From assembly GCA_964580455.1 (NCBI GenBank), contig CAZOKO010000023.1, forward strand, positions 1 through 28,557: a stretch of 28,557 bases of DNA, in the 5' to 3' direction. Position 1 is the first letter of the stretch; every line of letters starts with the position of its first letter. Position numbers and translations under genes: made by a program. Source of the stretch: CAZOKO01 sp964580455 (GTDB taxonomy: Bacteria > Desulfobacterota > WTBG01). This document shows positions 1-8,400 of this stretch, in pieces. The notes under the pieces were generated by a model. The model was not told where the DNA came from. It ran no database searches and saw only the letters and a list, made by a program, of their open reading frames with translations.

Positions 1-15
1 TTTTACTGATTTTAA

Positions 16-309
16 GTCTTCAGATCACCCACACTCCTACACGATGACCCAAAAAAAGATTATGGTAAAGGTTTTGACAGCAGTAACTTATCGTGGACGC
101 ATTATCGCTTATTATTGCGAGCAGATGATCCCGCGGCAAGAGACTTTTATGTGGAAGAATGTGTCTTTGAACGTGAAGATTTTGACCGGGGGGCATTTAA
201 ATCCAAAGGCGGTTTTGATAAAATCAATAAGGTTTTCCAGGGCAACCTTACTAACGTTTTGGATGAAATTAATAACGCCCTTTACCCCGATGAAAGGAAA
301 TACGCCTAA
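16..309 (+). pseudogene. Scrambled remnant: DUF1016 pieces joined to HsdR C-terminus
   Basis: This frame is open from the stop at 13-15 to the stop at 307-309, and the likely original start is missing. Its first part reads DYGKGFDSSNL and then directly SWTHYRLLLRADDPAARDFY. Both phrases are typical of DUF1016 (YhcG-like) proteins, where they are normally separated by about 20-30 residues, so an internal deletion is likely. After FYVEE the text changes to DFDRGAFKSKGGFDKINKVF and LTNVLDEINNAL, which resembles the extreme C-terminus of type I restriction HsdR subunits (usual pattern FDxxPFxxxGGxxKAxxxFGxxLxxLLxELNEAL). The stretch therefore looks like a product of two deletions that fused two defence-type genes. 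It ends immediately before the ATG of an intact DUF1016 gene. Family assignments come from remembered motifs; non-functionality is inferred. Confidence 0.6.
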
Positions 310-1419
310 ATGCAATTTGAGCAATTAATCACCATAATTGAGCAGACAAGTCGAGGGCTTCAGAAAAAAGCGCTCACTTCCGTAAACCAGCTACTGGTCA
401 TCAGAAACTGGCTGATCGGGTTTTATCTGGTGCAGTTTGAGCAAAAGGGCGAAGATCGGGCAAAATACGGTGAAAAATTGCTTGAAACAATTGCCGAGGA
501 ATTGAAAAAAAAGAAACTTAAAGGATTGTCGAAAACCAATCTTAAAATATTTCGCCAGTTTTATGAAATCTATCCTCAGATTGGTCAGGCAGTGCCTGAA
601 GAATCTATTCGGTCAATTGGTCAGCCACTGGCTGACCAATTCAGTGCGGAAAAAGGTCAGGCACTGCCTGACCAATCAGAAAAAAACAAGGAAATACAGA
701 CGGCTCCGCTACTTTTATTTCAACATTTCACCTTTACCCACTTCACTGAATTGATCAAAGTAAAAGATCCTCTCAAACGGGCCTTTTACGAGCAGCAGGC
801 GATTAAAGGCAACTGGAGCTCCAGAGAGTTGAAACGCCAGATAGCGTCTTTGCTCCTGGAGCGAACCGGTCTTTCCAAAGATAAATCGGCGCTGCTTGAA
901 GCTGTCCGGAATAATCAAGACAATATCAGCGTAGAAGAAACTATCAGAGATCCGTATGTGCTGGAATTCACTGGATTTAAGGAGCTGCCGGCCTATTCAG
1001 AATCTGATCTTGAAACCGCACTGTTGGATAAACTGCAGGATTTTCTGCTTGAACTCGGGCATGGGTTCTGCTTCGAGGCCCGCCAAAAGCGGATTACTAT
1101 CGGCAATGAGCACGATCGGGTAGATCTGGTCTTTTACAACCGCATTTTAAAGTGCCATGTGCTGATCGATCTGAAAGTACGCGCCTTTTCCCATGCCGAT
1201 GTCGGGCAAATGAACTACTACCTCAATTACTATAAAGAGAATATCATACACGCAACCGACAACCCTCCGGTTGGCATTATCCTGTGTACCGATAAGCATG
1301 AAATAAAAGTGGAATATGCAACCGCCGGTCTGGACAATCACCTTTTTGTTTCAAAATATTTGGTGGAATTGCCAAGCGCGGAGGAATTGAAAAAACTGCT
1401 GCATTCCGAAATCAGCTGA
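310..1419 (+). CDS. DUF1016 / YhcG-type PD-(D/E)XK nuclease-domain protein
   Basis: A 369-residue protein of about the usual length for the DUF1016 (YhcG) family, whose members are putative PD-(D/E)XK nucleases often found in defence islands. Residues 1-95 form the N-terminal helical DUF1016_N part, with RNWLIGFYLVQFEQ and YGEKLLETIAEEL. A Gln/Pro-rich linker follows at about 92-125. The C-terminal domain holds FYEQQAIKGNWSSRELKRQI, RDPYVLEFTGF and the nuclease core HDRVDLVFYNR...VLIDLKV...GQMNYYL. The likely catalytic residues are the Asp of RVDLVF and the Asp-x-Lys of IDLK, where many relatives have ELK. The ATG follows the preceding stop directly (taa-atg). The linker DNA consists of three perfect palindromes. 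The family is clear; the biological role is not established, with restriction or toxin-like defence the usual guess. Confidence 0.9.
   Translation: MQFEQLITIIEQTSRGLQKKALTSVNQLLVIRNWLIGFYLVQFEQKGEDRAKYGEKLLETIAEELKKKKLKGLSKTNLKIFRQFYEIYPQIGQAVPEESIRSIGQPLADQFSAEKGQALPDQSEKNKEIQTAPLLLFQHFTFTHFTELIKVKDPLKRAFYEQQAIKGNWSSRELKRQIASLLLERTGLSKDKSALLEAVRNNQDNISVEETIRDPYVLEFTGFKELPAYSESDLETALLDKLQDFLLELGHGFCFEARQKRITIGNEHDRVDLVFYNRILKCHVLIDLKVRAFSHADVGQMNYYLNYYKENIIHATDNPPVGIILCTDKHEIKVEYATAGLDNHLFVSKYLVELPSAEELKKLLHSEIS
580..676. repeat. Three perfect palindromes in the DUF1016 linker
   Basis: Inside the DUF1016 gene three related perfect inverted repeats follow one another. They are 585-599 (arms tcaggca / tgcctga around one g), 616-640 (arms attggtcagcca / tggctgaccaat around one c) and 655-673 (arms ggtcaggca / tgcctgacc around one c). 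All share the ggtcag core and are read in frame as an IGQxxPxx-type linker. They could be a repeat that expanded inside the coding sequence, or RNA hairpins within the message. Confidence 0.75.
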
Positions 1420-1479
1420 TCAATACCTTTTTTTAAATTTTACCCTAACCCTTGGCGGGAGAGAAGCAGGGGTTGCATT

Positions 1480-1831
1480 ATGAAGATGTTTGCTAATGAG
1501 AATCTATTTGACCCTATTATTGATCATCTAAGAAGCATTGGCCATGATGTGCTTAGCGTAAGAGAAGCGGGTCTTTCGGGAATATCTGATGATGAAGTAT
1601 ATCAGTTAGCTTGCAAAGAGAAGTATGTGATTATAACTATGGATTAGGATTTTAGCAGAATGTTCCGTTTCCCACCGAAATCCTGTGGGGGAATCATAGT
1701 GGTAAAAGTATACAGAAGGACAGTTGATGAAACCTTAAGTGTTCTTCGAGAAGATTAAAGAAGAAGATATCAGAAATAATCTTGTTATTATCACTCCGGA
1801 AGGAATTCGCACGCGGAGAACAAAGGAATAA
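1480..1831 (+). pseudogene. DUF5615 PIN-like toxin gene with amber codon and frameshift
   Basis: From ATG 1480 the frame reads MKMFANENLFDPIIDHLRSI then GHDVLSVREAGLSGISDDEV and YVIITMD. This is the start of DUF5615 (PIN-like, VapC-related) proteins, including the conserved acidic residues of ANENL and TMD-x-DF. An in-frame TAG at 1645-1647 stands where relatives have a sense codon (usually Lys or Arg in TxDxDF). The same frame continues after it as DFSRMFRFPPKSCGGIIVV and reaches a stop at 1756-1758. The true C-terminus continues in the next frame as FFEKIKEEDIRNNLVIITP up to the stop at 1829-1831. Two independent lesions make a pseudogene the best reading. No intact DUF433-type antitoxin gene, the common partner, is visible upstream. 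Confidence 0.8.
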
Positions 1832-2005
1832 TTTTGTATGCTAATCATTTCATCATTAACATAATTTCTTTGCTTTTTATATCCCAAATCCCATTTCCCA
1901 AAGCTCACATCTCACATCCTACTTCTCATATCCCACATCCCGCATTCGGCATTTTACTTTCTGCTCTTTGCTTCTTAAATCCCACATCCCTGCTTTTAAT
2001 ATCCC

Positions 2006-2033
2006 TTGACAAACCTGCCTTGTATTATATATT
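2006..2033 (+). promoter_or_regulatory. Candidate sigma70 promoter (TTGACA-16-TATATT)
   Basis: A perfect -35 TTGACA at 2006-2011 and a -10-like TATATT at 2028-2033 are separated by 16 nt. They lie about 225 nt upstream of the helicase start, with no other gene between. The promoter call rests on consensus only. Confidence 0.35.
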
Positions 2034-2187
2034 TAGTCTGCTAAAAATAGTGATTTTTACGCTTATTTTTCTTATCCGATTTTCTATTCCATGTCATATT
2101 CCTGCAACCATATAACCACTCTAGCTTTCATTTTTTCATCTAAATCCGATTCTCGAAAACATAATGACCTGAGGTGTCAGGGTGGTG

Positions 2188-2196
2188 TGATATAAT
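2188..2196 (+). promoter_or_regulatory. Candidate extended -10 promoter (TGaTATAAT)
   Basis: A perfect extended -10 element (TG-n-TATAAT) at 2188-2196 lies about 60 nt upstream of the helicase ATG. No good -35 box is seen at the usual spacing, which extended -10 promoters can tolerate. It is the nearest plausible promoter for the four-gene defence stack. Confidence 0.4.
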
Positions 2197-2258
2197 TTCA
2201 AGCCAATAGAATCTTAATGAGTTAGCAAAACTTTAAATAAATCTGGTAAAGGATATCT

Positions 2259-5200
2259 ATGAACACTGATTTATCATTTATAACAAATGAAAAAAACCAA
2301 AGCTTGAAAAACAGATTTGAAGTCTTGATTAAAGATACTTCATTTTTTGACTGCCTTGTTGGCTACTTCTATTCCAGTGGATTTCATGCACTATACAAAT
2401 CTTTGAAAAATACAGAAAGAATAAGAATTCTCATTGGTATCAGCACAAGCAGACAAACTTTCGAATTACTGGAAAACGCCAACAAACCAAAACAGCAACA
2501 AATTGATTTCTCGCACGCTGAAACCAAGCAGGAAGTTGAAAATCTTGTTCAAAAAGAAATGGAGGATTCTGAGGACAATAAAAAAGTCGAAGAAGGTGTG
2601 ATTAAATTTATTGAATGGGTCAGAAGCAGAAAACTGGAAATAAGGGCTTATCCGTCACAGAATATACACGCCAAACTTTATATTATGACATTCACGGAAG
2701 GCGACAGGGATGCCGGACGCGTTATTACAGGCTCCAGTAATTTTACACAAGCCGGACTGGTTGACAATCTTGAATTCAACGTGGAATTGAAAAACAGAAG
2801 TGACTATGATTTTGCCAAAAATAAATTTGAGGAATTATGGAATAACGCTGTAGATATCAGCGAAAAATATGTTCAGACAATTCAGGGTAAGACTTGGTTG
2901 AGTCAAAATATCTCACCATACCAGTTATACCTGAAATTTCTCTACGAATATTTCAAGGATGAACTCAGCCAGACAGACGAAGTATTTGTTAAGTATCTCC
3001 CGCAGGAGTTTAAAAAGCTTGAGTATCAGGAGCATGCTGTTTTAAACGCAAAAAAGATACTTCTGGAATACGGCGGCGTTTTTATCTCCGACGTTGTGGG
3101 TCTGGGAAAAACATATATTTCAGCAATGCTGGCAGGTCAACTGGACGGCAGAACACTTGTTATCGCCCCACCGGTGCTTTTGGAAAAATCAAATCCTGGC
3201 TCCTGGCCAAATGTTTTTTCAGACTTCAGAGTCTCGGCAGATTTTGAATCACTCGGTAAACTGGATGACCTGTTGGCCAGGGGGACAGACAAGTACACAA
3301 ATATTATCATAGATGAGGCTCACCGTTTTCGAACCGAAACAACAATTACCTATGAGAAACTGGCGGAAATATGTCGCGGTAAAAGAGTTGTCCTGGTAAC
3401 TGCAACTCCTTACAATAATACTCCAAATGATATTCTGAGTCTTCTTAAGCTGTTTCAGAAAGCCAAAAAAAGCACTATCCCCAATCTGCCTGATCTGGAA
3501 GCATTTTTTAACAGTCTGATCAAAAAAGTTATAAAACTTGACAGAAAGAAAGACTATAGCGAATACATAAAAACTGTAAAAGCAAACGCACGAGAAATAC
3601 GTGATAAAGTTCTTAAATATTTAATGGTGCGCAGAACCAGGACAGAAATTGAAAAATATTTCAGCAAAGACATAAAAGAACAGGGCCTCAAATTTCCAGA
3701 TGTTAAAAAACCGGAGCCACTATTCTATGAACTAAATGACGAAGAAGACGCTATTTTCAATAAAACCATCGATCTGATTGCCAATAAATTCAAATACGCC
3801 CGTTACATGCCCATGCTCTATTATGAAGGCAAAATTACACAGCCTGAAGAATTAGCTCAAAAAAATATGGGTAAATTTATGAAAATCCTGCTTGTCAAAC
3901 GGCTGGAAAGCAGTTTCTTTGCATTTAGAAATTCAGTGGACAGATTCCTGCATTCCTACGAAATGTTCATAAAAGAGTTGGACAACGGCAATGTTTATGT
4001 AAGTAAAAAACACACCAACAAGATATTCGAACTACTTGAAAACGACGATGACGAGGCAGTCCAGCGATTAATAGATGAAGGCAAGGCGGATAGATATGAG
4101 AGCAAAGATTTCAGAAAGGAGCTCAGAGGCGATTTGCAGCATGACCATGACATACTTATGGAAATCAAAAAGCTTTGGCAGAAAGTCAACCGTGATCCGA
4201 AGCTCATAAAATTCATAAACGAACTATCAAAAAATGGAGTCTTAAAAAACAATCATCTTATTATTTTTACAGAATCAAAGGAAACAGCTAATTATCTATT
4301 TAAAAACATAAATAATGAATATCCTCACAATGTGCTTTTGTTTACAGGAGGTTCAGGCGAGTCTGTTCGCAATAAAGTAATCGAAAACTTTGACGCCAGA
4401 GCCCGACACCCCAAAGAAGATTATCGAATACTTGTCTCCACCGAAGTTCTGTCAGAAGGTGTAAACCTGCATCGTTCAAATGTGGTGATTAATTATGATA
4501 TCCCCTGGAACCCAACCAGAATGATGCAGAGAGTGGGGCGCATTAACAGAGTTGATACACCCTTTGACGTTATCCATACCTTCAATTTTTTTCCCACCAT
4601 ACAATCCAACGACCAGATAAAGCTTAAAGAAGCGGCAGAAGGGAAAATCAATGCCTTTTTAACACTGCTCGGTGGCGATGCTGAGCTTTTAACCGAAGGA
4701 GAGCCTATAGGTTCACACGAGTTGTTTAACCGATTGATTTCAAAGAAAACACTGGAAGGCGAGGATGATGTTGGGGAAAGCGAACTTAAATATCTTCAGG
4801 TTATCCGTGATATCCGCGAAAAGGAACCTGACCTTTTTGAAAAAATAAAACGCCTTCCCAAAAAAGCACGCACAGCAAAGCTTAACAATGATTTTACACA
4901 ATCACTTATAACCTACTTCAGGCGTGGGAAACTGCAGAAGTTTTTTATGTCACAGTATAAGAAGGTAGCAGAAGAACTTGATTTTATATCAGCGGCAAAA
5001 CTGCTTGAAAGCCAGCCTGATGAAAAAAGGAAGAATCTCCCCGGAGAAATTTATGACCTCCTGGACAAAAACAAGGAAGCCTTTATTATCGCTACAACCG
5101 AAGAAATGGTTGAACCTCAAAAAGGAAGGGGACGCGACAGCACTGCCAATATCCTGAGAATTCTAAAAGCAACTATGAAAAACACTCAGAAATTAACCGA

Positions 5201-5450
5201 AGACCAGGAGCTTTATCTGAAAAAAGCATTAACCCAGCTTGAAGAAGGCGGGTTGCCCAAACAGACGGTAAAGGAAACATTAAAAGCCCTGGGTGCGCTA
5301 AAAGATGAACTGATAAATCCTTTCAAGGTGTTGGCAGTGCTCCAGAGTAAAATACCAGAAAGGCTGCTGGAAAGTCATTATGCCGAGCAGCACCCAGCAG
5401 TATTCGGTAAGCGGGAAGTTATTTTATCATTGTATTTATCAGGTGAATAA
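2259..5450 (+). CDS. PLD-nuclease / SF2 helicase fusion, restriction-like
   Basis: A 1063-residue protein. Residues about 1-190 form a phospholipase D-type nuclease domain with one HKD-like motif: HAKLYIM at 137-143, then GSSNFTQAGL. An SF2 (SNF2/DEAD-like) helicase follows: Walker A VVGLGKT ending at residue 285, DEAH at 352-355, TATPYNN as motif III, STEVLSEGVNLHRSNVVINY as motif V, and QRVGRINR at about 757-764 as motif VI. The C-terminal 250 residues are helical and unassigned. One PLD motif implies a dimeric active site. The start has an AAGGA-type ribosome site about 6 nt upstream. The stop is 2 nt before the methyltransferase ATG, so the two genes are probably translationally coupled. 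Such pairs act as ATP-dependent restriction or defence systems; that role is inferred. Confidence 0.88.
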   Translation: MNTDLSFITNEKNQSLKNRFEVLIKDTSFFDCLVGYFYSSGFHALYKSLKNTERIRILIGISTSRQTFELLENANKPKQQQIDFSHAETKQEVENLVQKEMEDSEDNKKVEEGVIKFIEWVRSRKLEIRAYPSQNIHAKLYIMTFTEGDRDAGRVITGSSNFTQAGLVDNLEFNVELKNRSDYDFAKNKFEELWNNAVDISEKYVQTIQGKTWLSQNISPYQLYLKFLYEYFKDELSQTDEVFVKYLPQEFKKLEYQEHAVLNAKKILLEYGGVFISDVVGLGKTYISAMLAGQLDGRTLVIAPPVLLEKSNPGSWPNVFSDFRVSADFESLGKLDDLLARGTDKYTNIIIDEAHRFRTETTITYEKLAEICRGKRVVLVTATPYNNTPNDILSLLKLFQKAKKSTIPNLPDLEAFFNSLIKKVIKLDRKKDYSEYIKTVKANAREIRDKVLKYLMVRRTRTEIEKYFSKDIKEQGLKFPDVKKPEPLFYELNDEEDAIFNKTIDLIANKFKYARYMPMLYYEGKITQPEELAQKNMGKFMKILLVKRLESSFFAFRNSVDRFLHSYEMFIKELDNGNVYVSKKHTNKIFELLENDDDEAVQRLIDEGKADRYESKDFRKELRGDLQHDHDILMEIKKLWQKVNRDPKLIKFINELSKNGVLKNNHLIIFTESKETANYLFKNINNEYPHNVLLFTGGSGESVRNKVIENFDARARHPKEDYRILVSTEVLSEGVNLHRSNVVINYDIPWNPTRMMQRVGRINRVDTPFDVIHTFNFFPTIQSNDQIKLKEAAEGKINAFLTLLGGDAELLTEGEPIGSHELFNRLISKKTLEGEDDVGESELKYLQVIRDIREKEPDLFEKIKRLPKKARTAKLNNDFTQSLITYFRRGKLQKFFMSQYKKVAEELDFISAAKLLESQPDEKRKNLPGEIYDLLDKNKEAFIIATTEEMVEPQKGRGRDSTANILRILKATMKNTQKLTEDQELYLKKALTQLEEGGLPKQTVKETLKALGALKDELINPFKVLAVLQSKIPERLLESHYAEQHPAVFGKREVILSLYLSGE

Positions 5451-5452
5451 TT

Positions 5453-8400
5453 ATGGATAAACAACAGGCACAGCAAACCATCAGAGATACCTTTGAAAAG
5501 CCTTTTGATAAAAGCAGTTTTACCGGATTTATAAAAAACCTTCTTAACAGGATTGATGATGCTCCTTTCACTTACCAGGGAAAGTACATTCCAGACGCCT
5601 ATAAACAATACATAAAAACACTGGAGCGTATCGGCAAATTCAGCGACGGGGAAAACAGCATTGATATTCTTATAATAACTCTTCAGAAAGAGACTTCCCT
5701 CGAACGCGCCCGCACCATGCAGAGGAATTTTATCGCCTGGTATTTAAACGGCAGCCGAGGCGGAGAGATGAAAGACGCTGCGCTTGCCGCCTTTGTATCT
5801 CCAGGCAAAGAGGACTGGCGGTTTTCATTGGTAAAGATGGATTATAAGTTTGAACAGTCAAAATCTGGCAGGATGAAAGTGAAAGAGGAGTTCACCCCTG
5901 CCCGGCGCTGGTCGTTCCTGGTGGGTGCAAATGAAAAAAGCCACACAGCCCAGAGTCGGCTGGTGAAGATTTTAGCGGATGACGAAAACAACCCGACATT
6001 TGAAGAACTTGAACAGGCATTCAATATCGAAACCGTCACCAAAGAGTTTTTTAAAGAGTACCGTGAGCTATTCCTTCGCACAAAGGAAGAACTGGATAAG
6101 ATTCTTAAAAAAGACAAAAAAATCAAGGCTGATTTTGAGGCTAAGGGCGTTGATACTGTAAACTTTGCCAAGAAACTGCTGGGACAGATAATATTTCTTT
6201 ATTTTCTGCAGAAAAAAGGCTGGTTCGGCGTGGGCCGTGATGATAATTGGGGCACTGGTTCAAAACAATTCCTGCGTGAATTATTTGAGAAAATACATGG
6301 CGATTATAATAATTTTTTTAATGATATTTTGGAACCACTTTTTTATGAAGCCCTGCGCATCGACCGAAGTCATGACGATGGTTATTACAGCCGTTTTGAT
6401 TGTAAAATACCCTTCTTAAACGGAGGTCTTTTTGACCCCATCGGCAATTACGACTGGGTTCATACCGATATTATTATTCCCGATAAGCTTTTTTCCAACA
6501 ATACTAAAACAAAGGAAGGCGATACAGGAACGGGAATTCTTGATGTTTTTGACCGCTACAATTTTACGGTAAAAGAGGATGAGCCTTTGGAAAAGGAAGT
6601 GGCAATTGACCCGGAGTTATTGGGTAAAGCCTATGAAAAATTCAATGCCATCCGCCCGGATAATTATGCTGAATTTAAAAAGGCATTAAAGAGCGGAAAG
6701 ACAGGCGAGGAAAACAAATTCAATAAAAAGTTTGGCGTCTATTACACCCCGCGTGAGATTGTCCACTATATGTGCCAGCAGAGTTTGATTAATCATCTTG
6801 ATACAGCAGTTAATGCTCATAAAGAATCAATAATTGCAAAACCGGCTGTTCAAAAGAAATTATTTGGCCCTCAAAAACCTGTGCAATTAACACTTTCTTC
6901 GGATTCATATAAGCCTGTCATTCCTAAAGGAGATATTGAAAAGCTGATACACATCGGCGAGCAGGTAAGCGAGAACGAGGCAAGAGTATTGAGCAAAGGA
7001 AAGGAAACAAAAACCTATTCCCATCAACTGCCGGAAAGCATCCGAAAAAATGCTAAACAGATTGATGAAAAACTGGCGGAAATTACAGTCTGCGACCCAG
7101 CCGTAGGATCAGGTGCTTTCCCTGTGGGCATGATGAGCGAGATTGTAAAGACCAGAAATGTGCTTACGCCTTTTTTGTCATTGCGAGGAGCGCAAGCGAC
7201 GAAGCAATCTCAATTTAATGACAACCGCACCGTTTATAATTTCAAACGTCGGTGCATTGAGCACTCCCTTTACGGCGTGGACATTGACCCGGGCGCAGTG
7301 GAGATTGCCAAACTGCGGCTGTGGTTGTCGCTGGTGGTGGATGAGGATGATATTAAAAATATCAAGCCGCTGCCGAATTTGGACTATAGGATTATGCAGG
7401 GTAACAGCTTGATTTCCGAATTTATGGGAATTAACTTCGATGATGATGAAAATAAAAACCTAAAAAGAAACATTGAAGATTTAGATATAGAAATAATGGA
7501 ACTTGATAAACAGATTAAAGACAAAGAAAAGGAATTTTTAAAATATTACAATAAATTTAATGAAAAAGATCAGAATATATCAAATAAATTGGAAGAACTT
7601 ACAAACAGAAAAAACAACTTAAAAAGAGAGCGAACTAAGTTAATCAACAAGTTAAATAAACCTCTATATGAGGATTCTGTGACTATTTATATTGTCAGTG
7701 AATTTCAGAAAAAGAAAAATAACTTTTTAAATGAATCAAATGTATTGCGAAAATCAAAACTGAGAGAAGAAATTGATGAACTGTTGATAAAAATCTTTGA
7801 AGCTAAACTGAAAAGGCAGAAAGCGGATTACTTCAATAGGTCGAAGAACATTGAAAACAAATATTCAATATTACAAAACGAAAAGCATAGGAATGAATAC
7901 ATCAAACATGAAAAGGAGAAACTATATAAAGAATCCGGCTTTGACCTTGAATCTGCGGAAAAACAATTAAAGGAATTCAACAGCGGCAAAAAGATTAAAC
8001 CCTTTTTCCTGTGGAATCTTTATTTTTCTGAGGTGTTTCATCACAAAGGCGGGTTTGATGTGGTGATTGCCAATCCGCCATATTTGAGAATACAGGAAAT
8101 TCAGAAGAACGATCCGCAATTAGCCACTAGCCTTAAGAATAGTTTTTTATCAGCTTCAGGTAGTTTTGATATTTATGCGTGTTTTGTTGAGCTTGCGATT
8201 AGGCTGATCCGTAACAAAGGCAACATATCGTATATTCTGCCACATAAATTCTTTCAAGCTACATTCGGAAAGAATCTCAGACAGTTGATTTCTTCGAAAA
8301 GAATGCTGAGACAGATTGTTGATTTTGGGAGCAGCCAGGTATTTGAAAACGCAACAACCTATACTTGTCTGTTGTTTTTGTCGCATCGAAACGATAGCTT

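Larger units (their letters stand above)
1832..2258. other. Gene-free spacer with degenerate tandem pyrimidine-rich repeat
   Basis: No supported gene lies in this 427-nt stretch. Between about 1880 and 2005 it consists of loosely repeated units of the type catcccacatccc, atcccatttccc and ctcacatcctac. This is a low-complexity tandem repeat, and the open frame across it is a composition artefact. The right-hand part is A/T-rich and carries two promoter-like sites, listed separately, ahead of the helicase gene. Confidence 0.6.

Noticed and set aside
580..676. CRISPR array
   Set aside because: The three palindromes are coding, unevenly spaced and not identical, and there are no unique spacers of uniform length. 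No cas genes are present.
1645..1647. Amber codon in the DUF5615 gene as pyrrolysine or programmed readthrough
   Set aside because: A separate frameshift about 100 nt further on also breaks the gene, and this toxin family has no reason to use pyrrolysine. Decay explains both.
1834..2115. 93-residue open frame in the spacer
   Set aside because: It is translation of a degenerate tccca-rich tandem repeat, with no ribosome site and no recognisable domain.
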